Positions 35,002 through 44,021 of a stretch of DNA of 64,000 bases are shown here, in pieces. The position numbers and the translations under genes are program-made. Within the stretch, counting starts at the first letter, position 1. Every line of letters begins with the position of its first letter. The notes under the pieces were generated by a model that saw only the letters and a list, made by a program, of their open reading frames with translations, was not told the origin of the DNA and ran no database searches. The DNA is from Treponema sp. (lineage in GTDB: Bacteria > Spirochaetota > Spirochaetia > Treponematales > Breznakiellaceae), in the NCBI GenBank assembly GCA_009781475.1, contig WQYB01000002.1, positions 1 through 64,000 of the forward strand, read 5' to 3'.

Positions 35002-35616
35002 ATGGAAATCCAAGTACAGGAACTCATTGATAAGATAAAAAAGGACGGGGTCAAAGCCGCAACAGATGAGGCAAACCGTATAAAATCAGAAGCCGGAATT
35101 GAAGCTGCACGTCTTATTGATGCAGCAAAAAAAGAGGCTGAAGATATAATAATGAGAGGCAAACAGGATGCCGAACGTTCCGAAAAAGCCGGAACTGCCG
35201 CACTTGAACAGGCTTCCCGTAATTTAATTTTGGCATTCAAAGATGAAATTAATTCATTGCTGGACAGGATTGTAACCGATAAAGTTAATTCAAATTATAG
35301 TGATGATGTTCTTAAAAACACACTGCCGGATCTCCTAAAAACCTGGGCAGAAAAAGGCGGCGATAATCTTTCTGTTATCTTGCCGGAAAATAAATTAAAT
35401 GAATTGCAAGGGTTCTTTAATGAAAAACTTGCAAAAGAACTTGCCAAGGGTGTTGAATTAAAATCAAACCGCAAATTATCAACAGGTTTTAGAATTTCAA
35501 ATAAAGAAGGTTCTGTTTATTATGATTTTTCTTCAGAAGCTGTAGCATCGCTTCTGTCTTCTTATTTAAATCCAAAGTTGGCGGAAATATTAAAAGAAGC
35601 AGCGAAGGGAATTTAA
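35002..35616 (+). CDS. atpE: V/A-type ATPase subunit E
   Basis: Peripheral stalk subunit. 204 residues: a long Ala/Lys/Glu-rich N-terminal helix (VKAATDEANRIKSEAGIEAARLIDAAKKEAEDII) followed by a globular C-terminal domain (STGFRISNKEGSVYYDFSSEAVASLLSSYLNPKLAEILKEA), the normal subunit E plan. First gene of the ATPase operon. Confidence 0.92.
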   Translation: MEIQVQELIDKIKKDGVKAATDEANRIKSEAGIEAARLIDAAKKEAEDIIMRGKQDAERSEKAGTAALEQASRNLILAFKDEINSLLDRIVTDKVNSNYSDDVLKNTLPDLLKTWAEKGGDNLSVILPENKLNELQGFFNEKLAKELAKGVELKSNRKLSTGFRISNKEGSVYYDFSSEAVASLLSSYLNPKLAEILKEAAKGI

Positions 35617-35619
35617 AAA

Positions 35620-36177
35620 GTGGCATATTATTACCTTATGGCGCAGCTTCCTTATCTCACTTACGGACAAGTGCCGCCGATGTCATCGCAGGAATTTAAA
35701 AAACTCGCTCAATCACTGATTTCCAAAAGTGATGCTTCATTATTGGATTATCTTTCATTGATGCCTGATTACTCCGATAAAATTGCGGCAAAATGCGGTT
35801 TTTTAAAAAAATGGCGTGACTGGGAATTTAGTCTGCGCCTGGGGCTTGCAAAACAAAGAGCGATAAAACTTAAACAGGATGTGCCGCTTGAAGAACCAAA
35901 AACTTCGTATATGGATGCTGCTGCTGTTATCTTAAAAGCGATTGATGAAGGCTCTCCTTTAAAAGGTGAGATAATGCTTGATAAAGCAAGATGGTATGCC
36001 ATAGAAGAAATTACGGGAAGCAATTATTTTCATCGTGACTGTGCTTTTGCGTATTTTTTAAAATTATTACTTTTAGAAAGACGTCAATCATTTGATGTTG
36101 ATAAAGGATTTGATGAATATAAATCATTGTACGCATCCATTGTGGATAGCGTGCATAACGAGGGAGACCTTAAATGA
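35620..36177 (+). CDS. DUF2764-family V-ATPase operon protein
   Basis: 185 residues, helical. It opens YYYLMAQLPYLTYGQVPPMSSQEF and has KKWRDWEFSLRLGLAKQRA in the middle, the pattern of DUF2764 proteins that in spirochaetes and Bacteroidetes occupy the place of the C-type subunit joining the rotor to the membrane ring. No ordinary subunit C gene is present, which supports that role by exclusion. GTG start at 35620 with GAAGGGA upstream; the end overlaps atpA by four bases. Confidence 0.8.
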   Translation: MAYYYLMAQLPYLTYGQVPPMSSQEFKKLAQSLISKSDASLLDYLSLMPDYSDKIAAKCGFLKKWRDWEFSLRLGLAKQRAIKLKQDVPLEEPKTSYMDAAAVILKAIDEGSPLKGEIMLDKARWYAIEEITGSNYFHRDCAFAYFLKLLLLERRQSFDVDKGFDEYKSLYASIVDSVHNEGDLK

Positions 36178-37934
36178 TCGGAACAAAAGGATTAGTAACA
36201 GCTGTTAACGGTAATATGGTAAGCGTTCGTTTTGACGGAATTGTTTCCATGAACGAAGTAGGTTATGTCAAAGTCGCTGATACCAAACTAAAAAGCGAAG
36301 TCATTCGAATCAGAGGCGATATAAGTCAGCTTCAAGTTTTCGAAATCACCAAAGGAATTTCAATCGGCGATGAAGTCGAGTTTACAGGTGATATGTTATC
36401 TGTAGAACTCGGTCCCGGTCTTTTGGGTCAGGTTTATGACGGACTTCAAAATCCGCTGCCGCAGCTTGCGCAAGCTGCAGGTTACTTTCTGGAAAGAGGA
36501 GTTTATCTTAACGCTCTTCCTACAGACAAAGAATGGCAGTTTACACCTGCTGTAAATCAAGGAGCCAGAGTTGAAAGAGCCGATACACTCGGCACTGTTC
36601 CCGAAGGATCTTTTACTCACAGAATCATGGTTCCTTTTAATTTGCAGGGAAGTTTTAATGTAAACTGGATAAAACCTGCAGGTTCATATAAAATCCATGA
36701 TGTAATTGCGGAGCTTTCAGACGAAAGGGGAAACAATGTTCCCGTAACGCTTAGTTTTAAATGGCCTGTAAAAAGAGCAATGGATTGTTACGAAGAAAGG
36801 CTTAAACCTGTAGACCCAATGGTTACCCGTGTCCGCCTTATCGATACATTTTTCCCTGTTGCTCGCGGCGGTACTTATTGTATCCCGGGTCCTTTCGGAG
36901 CCGGAAAAACTGTTCTTCAGCAGATAACAAGCCGCTTTGCCGACGTTGATGTTGTAATTGTAGCGGCTTGCGGTGAACGTGCAGGTGAAGTTGTTGAAAC
37001 ATTAAAAGAGTTCCCCGAGCTTACAGATGAAAGAACAGGCAGATCCCTTATGGAAAGAACGATAATTATTTGTAATACATCATCGATGCCTGTTGCCGCC
37101 CGTGAAGCATCTGTATACACAGGCGTTACGTTAGCTGAATATTACAGGCAAATGGGATTGCATGTTCTTCTTCTTGCAGATTCTACAAGCCGCTGGGCGC
37201 AGGCGATGCGTGAAATGTCAGGGCGTCTTGAAGAAATCCCCGGCGAAGAAGCGTTCCCTGCATATATGGAATCGACGATTGCAAGTTTTTATGAAAGAGC
37301 AGGTATTGTACGTCTGCGTGACGGAAGCCTGGGTTCGATTACAATCGGCGGTACTGTAAGTCCTGCAGGCGGTAACTTTGAAGAACCTGTTACGCAGGCA
37401 ACATTAAAAGTTGTCGGCGCATTCCACGGTCTTTCACGCGAAAGATCAGATGCAAGAAAATTCCCGGCGATTCATCCGCTGGAATCATGGTCAAAATACA
37501 AAGGTATTATTTCAAGCGAAAAAGTTGGATTTGCACACGGCTTCTTACGCCGCAGCGCTGAAGTTGAACAGATGATGAAAGTTGTAGGCGAAGAAGGAAC
37601 AAGTATCGAAGATTACATTATTTATCTAAAGGGTGACTTAATCGACTCTGTTTACTTCCAGCAAAACTCATTTGACGCTGTTGATGCAGCGGTAAAACCT
37701 GAACGTCAAATTTATGTATTTACAAAATTATTAATAATACTAGCTTCTATTTTTAACTTTACTGATAAAAACGAAGCCAGAAACTGGTTTAATAAACTCA
37801 GACAAAAGTTCCTTGATTACAATGGTTCTCAATGGAAGAGTGAACGTTTTGGCAGTCTTGAGGATGAAATTGAAAAAGCGGTAAAAAGCCAGTCACTGGG
37901 TATGGATGAAGCCGCAGCGAAAATTATAATTTAA
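36174..37934 (+). CDS. atpA: V/A-type ATPase catalytic subunit A
   Basis: Catalytic ATP-binding subunit. The P-loop is GPFGAGKTV, with the subunit A-specific non-homologous insertion before it, then a Walker B region ([18 protein letters not shown]) and [16 protein letters not shown]. 586 residues, full length. It overlaps the DUF2764 gene by four bases and leads subunit B by 17 bp. An 18-bp perfect palindrome (36461-36478) falls in the coding region, but the protein there looks normal. Confidence 0.97.
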   Translation: MIGTKGLVTAVNGNMVSVRFDGIVSMNEVGYVKVADTKLKSEVIRIRGDISQLQVFEITKGISIGDEVEFTGDMLSVELGPGLLGQVYDGLQNPLPQLAQAAGYFLERGVYLNALPTDKEWQFTPAVNQGARVERADTLGTVPEGSFTHRIMVPFNLQGSFNVNWIKPAGSYKIHDVIAELSDERGNNVPVTLSFKWPVKRAMDCYEERLKPVDPMVTRVRLIDTFFPVARGGTYCIPGPFGAGKTVLQQITSRFADVDVVIVAACGERAGEVVETLKEFPELTDERTGRSLMERTIIICNTSSMPVAAREASVYTGVTLAEYYRQMGLHVLLLADSTSRWAQAMREMSGRLEEIPGEEAFPAYMESTIASFYERAGIVRLRDGSLGSITIGGTVSPAGGNFEEPVTQATLKVVGAFHGLSRERSDARKFPAIHPLESWSKYKGIISSEKVGFAHGFLRRSAEVEQMMKVVGEEGTSIEDYIIYLKGDLIDSVYFQQNSFDAVDAAVKPERQIYVFTKLLIILASIFNFTDKNEARNWFNKLRQKFLDYNGSQWKSERFGSLEDEIEKAVKSQSLGMDEAAAKIII

Positions 37935-37951
37935 CGGCAATAGGGGAAGAT

Positions 37952-39253
37952 ATGAACAAGGTATATAGCAAGATTGAATCAATAACCGGAAGCGTTATTA
38001 CCGTCAAAGCGGACGGTGTATCTTACGGAGACCTTGCGGAAGTTGATACCGTATTCGGTACATCACTTGCCGAAGTAAACCGTTTACAGGGCGATACTGT
38101 ATCGCTTCAGGTTTTCGCCGGAGGCCGCGGTATTTCTACAGGAGATACAGTTCGCTTTTTAGGCCGTCCGATGCAGGTTCCGTTTTCTGATAATTTAATG
38201 GGCAGAGTTTTTTCCGGTTCCGGCAAACCTCGTGACAAAGGTCCTGAATTAACAGAAAACAAAATACCCATAGGCGGTCCTTCTGTAAATCCGTCACAGC
38301 GTATTATTCCTCGTGACATGATCCGCACAGGTATTCCTATGATCGATCTTTTTAATACATTGGTCGTATCACAAAAGCTGCCGATCTTCTCGGTATCAGG
38401 TGAACCTTATAACGAACTTCTAGCACGTATTGCGATGCAGGCGGAAGTTGATGTTATTGTACTTGGCGGAATGGGCTTAAAGTACGACGACTATCTTAAC
38501 TTTAAAGAAACATTGGAAAACGGCGGCGCTTTAGCAAGAACAGTTATGTTTATTCATACTGCAAGTGATCCGACAGTAGAATGTCTTATGATTCCCGATA
38601 TGTCACTTGCAGTTGCAGAACAATTTGCTTTGCAGGGTAAAGACGTACTCGTTCTTCTTACTGATATGACAAACTTTGCTGACGCTATGAAAGAAATCTC
38701 GATCATTCAGGAACAAGTTCCGTCCAATCGCGGATACCCGGGTGATCTTTACAGCCAGTTGGCAAGCCGTTATGAAAAAGCCGTAGACTTTGAAACAGCA
38801 GGTTCAATTACAGTACTCGGCGTTACGACAATGCCTGGTGATGATGTTACTCATCCTGTTCCTGACAATACAGGATACATTACAGAAGGTCAGTACTATT
38901 TAAAGAATGGACGCATAGAGCCGTTTGGTTCTCTTTCACGTTTGAAACAACAGGTTAACGGAAAAACAAGAGAAGACCACAGAGCTTTAATGGACGGCAT
39001 GATCAAATTGTATTCTGCTTTCCGTGATACGCTTGAAAAAAAGGCAATGGGTTTTATCATGACTCACTGGGATGAAAAACTTTTAAAATACGGCGAACAG
39101 TTTGAATCGAGAATGATGGATCTTTCCGTTAATATTCCGCTTGAAAAAGCGCTTGATTTAGGCTGGGAAATACTTGCAAGCTGTTTCAATCCGGAAGAAA
39201 CAGGGCTTAGAACTGAATTGATAAATAAATTCTGGCCAAATAAAAGCGAATAA
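37952..39253 (+). CDS. atpB: V/A-type ATPase subunit B
   Basis: Non-catalytic nucleotide-binding subunit of the hexamer, 433 residues. Typical blocks: [41 protein letters not shown] in place of a functional P-loop, and [48 protein letters not shown] ribosome site. Followed by subunit D after 22 bp. Confidence 0.97.
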   Translation: MNKVYSKIESITGSVITVKADGVSYGDLAEVDTVFGTSLAEVNRLQGDTVSLQVFAGGRGISTGDTVRFLGRPMQVPFSDNLMGRVFSGSGKPRDKGPELTENKIPIGGPSVNPSQRIIPRDMIRTGIPMIDLFNTLVVSQKLPIFSVSGEPYNELLARIAMQAEVDVIVLGGMGLKYDDYLNFKETLENGGALARTVMFIHTASDPTVECLMIPDMSLAVAEQFALQGKDVLVLLTDMTNFADAMKEISIIQEQVPSNRGYPGDLYSQLASRYEKAVDFETAGSITVLGVTTMPGDDVTHPVPDNTGYITEGQYYLKNGRIEPFGSLSRLKQQVNGKTREDHRALMDGMIKLYSAFRDTLEKKAMGFIMTHWDEKLLKYGEQFESRMMDLSVNIPLEKALDLGWEILASCFNPEETGLRTELINKFWPNKSE

Positions 39254-39275
39254 AAAATAAAAAGGATAATCAAGA

Positions 39276-39878
39276 GTGGCAAAAATCAGGCTTACTAAAA
39301 ATGAGCTGAAAAAACAAAAAGATTCTCTTAAGATGTACAAACGTTATCTGCCAACCTTGATGTTAAAAAAACAGCAGCTTCAGGGCGAGATACGGATAAC
39401 AGATACACGTTTAAAAGAATTACACATAGAAATTAAACAACTTGATGAATCTTTTAAAAAATGGATTGCCGTTTTCGGCGAAACAGGAATTTTTACAAAA
39501 GATATTTTAATAATTACAAGTATTAAAACAAGCCTTGGTAATATTGCAGGAGTAGCGATTCCCGTTTTTGAAGGAGCAGAATTTAAAATAACGCCTTATG
39601 ATTTAACCTTAACGCCTTTATGGCTTGATTCGGCTGTAGCTAAAATGAAAAAAGCGCTTTTATTGGAATTGGAAGCAGAAGTTGTTGAAGAGCAGAAAAA
39701 AAGACTTGATAAAGAACTTCGTACAACAACACAGCGTGTTAACCTTTTTGAAAAAATAAAAATTCCTGAAACCCGCGGCAATATTAAAAAGATTCAGGTT
39801 TACCTCGGAGATCAGCAGACAGCTTCTGTTGTCAGGGGAAAAATTGCCAAAAGCGGAACAGAAAAGGCGGCGAATTAA
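39276..39878 (+). CDS. atpD: V/A-type ATPase subunit D
   Basis: Central rotor shaft. 200 residues with two long coiled-coil helices: N-terminal IRLTKNELKKQKDSLKMYKRYLPTLMLKKQQL and C-terminal TTTQRVNLFEKIKIPETRGNIKKIQVYLGDQQ, both family hallmarks. GTG start at 39276 after AAGGAT. No separate subunit F gene follows, although D and F normally form the shaft together. Confidence 0.94.
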   Translation: MAKIRLTKNELKKQKDSLKMYKRYLPTLMLKKQQLQGEIRITDTRLKELHIEIKQLDESFKKWIAVFGETGIFTKDILIITSIKTSLGNIAGVAIPVFEGAEFKITPYDLTLTPLWLDSAVAKMKKALLLELEAEVVEEQKKRLDKELRTTTQRVNLFEKIKIPETRGNIKKIQVYLGDQQTASVVRGKIAKSGTEKAAN

Positions 39879-39923
39879 TATGAACCTCAACCGGCTGAAA
39901 TGTAAAAAAAGGAGGTTCCCCTC

Positions 39924-41951
39924 GTGATAGTACCAATGAAAAAAGTGTGCCTTATGGTACAAGACAAACACCGTGAAGAAGCGTTAATAAAATTACGTGA
40001 TGTTGGGGTTGTTCACCTTGAAAATAAAGACGCTCCTTTAGATGTAAATTCAAATGCAGTAAAACTAAAAGCAAAAGTAGAAAACGCTATTGGTATTATC
40101 AGTGAATATAAAGTTCCAAAGAAAAAAAACCGTCCAATAAAAGATAAACGCCCTGCAATTGAAAGGCGGCAAAAACCTTTAGGTTTACACAGAGGAAGAA
40201 GAGCTTCGGATATTCATGGAACAGATGATGAAGCACCGTACTCAATAGAAGCTGTAAGAGCTCCAAGAAGACCGTATCTTCCTGACATAATACTTGATAT
40301 GGGTGAAGAGAGAAAAACATATAAAGAAAATGAATCAAGTTTAAATAAAGAAATTTCACGAATTAAAAATTGGGGCGAATTTGATCCTTCAGCAGTAAAA
40401 GAAATAATCAAATACGGGATTCCGGTATATTTTTATGAAATGACACCTGATGTTTTTTCACAAATAAATAAGGATGTTTGTTATATTAAAATAAAAAGTG
40501 ATAAATCAATAGTACGCCTTGTTGTATTTTATGAAGAACTGCCGGGTATAAATCAATTTGTTTTACCGGAAAAACGCCTGTTTGAATACGAAGTTGAACT
40601 GGAAGAAAACAAGGTTCTTTTAACGGAAGTACAGGATAGAATAAAAAGTTTTGCCGACCGCCGTCCTGCTTTAAATAAAGAATTGGAAAAAGTACAGGAA
40701 TATCTTGATTTTGAAATTGCAGTTAACGGAATGCATGTAGTAGAAGAAGTACCGCAGGAGCATAAAATTGCATGGCTTTCGGGTTACATACCTCATGATG
40801 AGTATCACCATGTTAAAGAGGCAGCTTCTAATAACGGCTGGGCAATAACGTCTTATGATCCAAACCCGGAAGATCAACCGCCGACGAAATTAGTTGGTAA
40901 TCCAATTTCGCGTTTATTACATCCTCTGCTTTATTTATTGGGGACAATACCCGGTTATAAAGAATTTGATATAAGCTCTTCATATTTATTCTTCTTCAGT
41001 ATTTTCTTTGCGATGATACTTGGAGATGCAGGATACGGAGCACTTATATTTGTACTTGCTTTGGGGATGGGAGTTGCCGGAAAAATAAAAAACGGAACTT
41101 TTCCGGATGTATCAAAACTTTTAATGATTCTTACATTTTGTACGGTTATATGGGGTGGAATTAACGGTTCATGGTTTGCAATTCCAAAAGAAAACCTTCC
41201 TGTATTCTTAAAGATGGTTATTATTCCTCAACTTGATACAATGAACCCTGTTGTTACATTCCCTCCGTTTTTACAGGGTATTTTCAAAGTGCCTGATGTA
41301 ATCGTTGATAAAACCCAATGGAATATTCAATTTTTATGTTTCTTCCTTGCAATAATTCAGCTTGTTTGGGCAAGAGGTAAAAGAATTATTGATGATATTA
41401 GTAAACGTTCTTTAACTTTTGTAGCTCAAGTTGGAATGTTAATAATGATGCTCGGTCTTTATTTCCTTGTATTAAATATGCTTTTAGGTATGGAGCTTCC
41501 GCAATTTGCGACAATGCTTATTGGAATTGGTGCAGGTTTAAATCTTTTATTTGGAGAACAAAGAGGCGGTAATTTCTTTGTTAATATCGGGAAAGGTTTA
41601 GGAAATGCTTTCCAGTTTTTCTTAAAAGCAGTAAGCTGTTTTGCGGATATTATAAGTTATATCCGTCTTTTTGCTGTAGGATTAGCAGGAGCCATTATAG
41701 CCAACATTGTTAATGATATGGCAATTCCTGCGGATGGATTCGGCAGTTTTGGAATAATGTTTTTTGTAAATATTTTGCTTACAGTTATAATTATTTTGAT
41801 TGGTCACGTTCTTAATCTTGTATTAACCGCTTTGTCTGTTATTGTACACGGAGTACGTTTAAATCTTTTGGAATATGCCGGCAATCATCTAGAGATGGAT
41901 TGGTCAGGTTATTCATATAAACCTTTTGCTTTAAAGAAAAAGAAAGAATAA
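39924..41951 (+). CDS. atpI: V/A-type ATPase membrane subunit I
   Basis: Ion-channel stator (a-type) subunit. The cytoplasmic half (1-330) is coiled coil and mixed; the membrane half has about seven to eight spans, including the region IISYIRLFAVGLAGAII with the essential Arg. The N-terminal half carries an unusual basic, proline-rich stretch (about residues 60-110: KKKNRPIKDKRPAIERR, then GRRASDIHG, then RAPRRPYLPDI) between the first two helices. GTG start at 39924, eight bases after AAAAGGAGG; an ATG five codons in is less well placed. Confidence 0.93.
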   Translation: MIVPMKKVCLMVQDKHREEALIKLRDVGVVHLENKDAPLDVNSNAVKLKAKVENAIGIISEYKVPKKKNRPIKDKRPAIERRQKPLGLHRGRRASDIHGTDDEAPYSIEAVRAPRRPYLPDIILDMGEERKTYKENESSLNKEISRIKNWGEFDPSAVKEIIKYGIPVYFYEMTPDVFSQINKDVCYIKIKSDKSIVRLVVFYEELPGINQFVLPEKRLFEYEVELEENKVLLTEVQDRIKSFADRRPALNKELEKVQEYLDFEIAVNGMHVVEEVPQEHKIAWLSGYIPHDEYHHVKEAASNNGWAITSYDPNPEDQPPTKLVGNPISRLLHPLLYLLGTIPGYKEFDISSSYLFFFSIFFAMILGDAGYGALIFVLALGMGVAGKIKNGTFPDVSKLLMILTFCTVIWGGINGSWFAIPKENLPVFLKMVIIPQLDTMNPVVTFPPFLQGIFKVPDVIVDKTQWNIQFLCFFLAIIQLVWARGKRIIDDISKRSLTFVAQVGMLIMMLGLYFLVLNMLLGMELPQFATMLIGIGAGLNLLFGEQRGGNFFVNIGKGLGNAFQFFLKAVSCFADIISYIRLFAVGLAGAIIANIVNDMAIPADGFGSFGIMFFVNILLTVIIILIGHVLNLVLTALSVIVHGVRLNLLEYAGNHLEMDWSGYSYKPFALKKKKE

Positions 41952-41969
41952 TTATTTAAGGAGTTCTAA

Positions 41970-42410
41970 ATGGAAGAAATTAATGTAGCCTTATTGGCAG
42001 CTATTGGAATTGGAGGGAGCTTTGGTCTATCAGCGTTGGGAGCAGCGCTTGGAATGGGTTTTAACGGACCTGCTGTTATCGGAGCATGGAAAAAGTGTTA
42101 TGTTCAAAATAAACCAGCACCTTTTATTTTAACAGTTTTTGCAGGTACTTGTTTAACAAACGTTATATACGGATTTATTGTTTTGATGGCACTTCAAAGA
42201 AGTAGTCTTGACGGAGGCGAAATACTTGCGCTTGGATTAGGTTCTGGTCTTACAATCGGTGCTGTAGCTATTACACAGTCAATGTGTTCTGCAAGCGCTG
42301 CTGAAGCATATGCCGAAACAGGTAAAGGTTTTGGTAACTACCTTATGGTTATAGGTATTGCAGAAACTGTATCGCTGTTTGCAATGGCATTTACAATGAT
42401 CGTAGCTTAA
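41970..42410 (+). CDS. atpK: V/A-type ATPase rotor ring subunit K
   Basis: Membrane ring proteolipid, 146 residues, four spans as two hairpins. The ion-binding Glu is in the last helix (IGIAETVSLF). Residues near it match the sodium site known from Enterococcus NtpK: Thr in helix 2 (LTNVIYGF, with Asn where NtpK has Gln) and Gln in helix 3 (AITQSM). Sodium coupling is therefore more likely than protons, but that is an inference. AAGGAG precedes the ATG. Last gene of the operon; subunits F and G/H are absent. Confidence 0.93.
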   Translation: MEEINVALLAAIGIGGSFGLSALGAALGMGFNGPAVIGAWKKCYVQNKPAPFILTVFAGTCLTNVIYGFIVLMALQRSSLDGGEILALGLGSGLTIGAVAITQSMCSASAAEAYAETGKGFGNYLMVIGIAETVSLFAMAFTMIVA

Positions 42411-42426
42411 TTTTTTAAAGAAATTT

Positions 42427-42509
42427 TACCACGGAGTACACGGAGAAACACGGAGGAAGATAAAGTTTTCGGACTGAACTCCGTGAAACTCTGTGTCCTC
42501 TGTGGTTTT
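42427..42509. repeat. Family A dispersed repeat
   Basis: TACCACGGAGTACACGGAG...CTCTGTGTCCTCTGTGGTTTT. It lies directly after the ATPase operon and before the tRNA-Arg promoter, where its palindrome could help terminate the operon. Confidence 0.9.
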
Positions 42510-42519
42510 TAATCTTCTA

Positions 42520-42548
42520 TTGCCATAGTTTTGTAAAAAATATATAAT
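42520..42548 (+). promoter_or_regulatory. tRNA-Arg promoter
   Basis: TTGCCA (42520-42525), 17-bp spacer, TATAAT (42543-42548), eight bases before the tRNA. Confidence 0.75.
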
Positions 42549-42556
42549 ACAAATTA

Positions 42557-42629
42557 GGTCGAGTAGCTCAGTGGATAGAGCCCCTGCCTTCTAAGCAGGT
42601 TGTCGCATGTTCGATTCATGCCTCGATCA
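42557..42629 (+). tRNA. tRNA-Arg (anticodon UCU)
   Basis: Full cloverleaf: acceptor GGTCGAG/CTCGATC with one G-U pair, D arm GCTC/GAGC, anticodon stem CCTGC/GCAGG with loop CTTCTAA, T arm GCATG/CATGC with loop TTCGATT, and discriminator A. The CCA end is not encoded. It reads AGA and AGG codons. Confidence 0.96.
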
Positions 42630-42641
42630 ATAATTTCCGGT

Positions 42642-43889
42642 TTACATTTTAAGTTTTAGTAATAGTAACTCTTTAAACTTGATTACAGAGTTATTATCGG
42701 GTTCCAAAGCAAGTGAATTTTCGCAATCGGCGAGCGCTTGGGGAAAATCACCAATATGGTAATAAGCCTGACCTCTTCTGAATAGACAAAAAGATTGATA
42801 TGGCTTTATCGACAATGAAAGAGAGTAGTCGTCTATAGCTTGTGAATAATGCTTCATTACAGAGTGAACAACCCCACGGTAATATGCGGATTTATATGAT
42901 TCACTGTCAAGGTCTAGTGATAAACTGAAATCATTAATTGCTTCATTGTATTGGGAGCACGCAAAGTTTGCCATACCGCGATGTTTATAAATAATCGAAC
43001 AAATTTGATTATTTGGCTTTAGTTCAAGAATTTTAGAATATTGGTTTATAGCTTCGCTGAAACGGTTTTGATTATGAGCTGATAATGCCGTAACCAGAAG
43101 ATCATCAATACTTTTATTTTCTGTATTAATTGGAATATTTTCCAATTCTATTGATACTTTATTTTCTTTTACATGTTCATCATTTTCAAAAAGTAAATTA
43201 TCTGTTGATTCTTCGATTTTAGCGAAAAAAGTTTCACGTCTTTTTCCCATCTCTGAAGTAAACTTTCTTTGATAACCTCTGATTTCCTGAAAAATAATAT
43301 CTGCTAATGATAAAGAAGCATTAACTGCGGCAAGTTTGCGCTTCATGGGTTCGTCAAACGGGCTAAATTCTGCTTTGTATACAAGTTCATGTTCAACTTC
43401 AGCCCATGCATCCTGCAAAATTGTGCGTATTTGTATTTCTGCTATATTGGTTCCGGGATTTCCGTGTTTTTTTATAATGGAAGGCGGAATGGAAATTAAA
43501 AGATGTGTTGATTCATAGCCAAATTCTTTAAATGTAAAATGTCCTTTAATTTCGCGTTCTATTATATTAAAGTGTTTATTTATTAAACTTTCACCGGCTG
43601 CAAGGTCTTCAATAAAGGGGCAGATAATCCTAATTCCCAAAAGATCGGTTATTACAGGTTCATTTGCGCCGTGTTTTAATAATTTTAGATATTTGGAGAA
43701 GTAACTGGAGAAATTTTTAATCCTGCCGCTTATAACGGGATTTGTATCAAGAGAGCCAAGAATTTCTTCAACTTGTTCTTTTAATTCATTTACAACTAAA
43801 TGACGGACATCATGAAAATCATCATATTCTTTTTTTAAGAATATTTTCTCAGGTGTATTCAAAACTGTATTTTCCTGATTTTTTTCCAT
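42642..43889 (-). CDS. RelA/SpoT-type alarmone synthetase domain fused to TPR repeats
   Basis: 415 residues. Residues about 20-215 form a (p)ppGpp synthetase-type nucleotidyltransferase: GRIKNFSSYFSKYLK, DLLGIRIICPF (metal Asp), YESTHLLISIP and EIQIRTILQDAWAEVEHELVYK, all motifs intact. A helical linker follows, then four TPR units (about 265-405; for example YNEAINDFSLSLDLDSESYKSAYYRGVVHS). There is no HD hydrolase, TGS or ACT domain, so it resembles small alarmone synthetases with an added protein-binding tail. The start has only a weak AAAAG, and the flaA terminator lies just downstream of flaA and upstream of this ATG. Substrate and regulation are inferred. Confidence 0.88.
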   Translation of the reverse strand: MEKNQENTVLNTPEKIFLKKEYDDFHDVRHLVVNELKEQVEEILGSLDTNPVISGRIKNFSSYFSKYLKLLKHGANEPVITDLLGIRIICPFIEDLAAGESLINKHFNIIEREIKGHFTFKEFGYESTHLLISIPPSIIKKHGNPGTNIAEIQIRTILQDAWAEVEHELVYKAEFSPFDEPMKRKLAAVNASLSLADIIFQEIRGYQRKFTSEMGKRRETFFAKIEESTDNLLFENDEHVKENKVSIELENIPINTENKSIDDLLVTALSAHNQNRFSEAINQYSKILELKPNNQICSIIYKHRGMANFACSQYNEAINDFSLSLDLDSESYKSAYYRGVVHSVMKHYSQAIDDYSLSLSIKPYQSFCLFRRGQAYYHIGDFPQALADCENSLALEPDNNSVIKFKELLLLKLKM

Positions 43890-43909
43890 AAACTTTTCAA
43901 TTTATTATT

Positions 43910-43963
43910 AAAAAAAAACTGTCCGAAAATCTATGATCGTAAGACCAAAGATCTTCAGACAGC
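43910..43963 (-). terminator. Rho-independent terminator of flaA
   Basis: On the minus strand CTGTCTGAA pairs with TTCGGACAG (one G-U pair), with a further GATCT/AGATT pairing inside the loop, followed by nine T. It begins about 60 bases after the flaA stop. Confidence 0.85.
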
Positions 43964-44021
43964 TTATTAAGAAAGCTCATACAGAAGTATAATGGCAGCT
44001 AATTAAAGATGCCGGATTATA

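Noticed and set aside
36461-36478. 18-bp perfect palindrome inside atpA
   Set aside because: The encoded segment ([10 protein letters not shown]) fits subunit A without extra length, and there are no flanking duplications, so it is probably chance or codon-driven.
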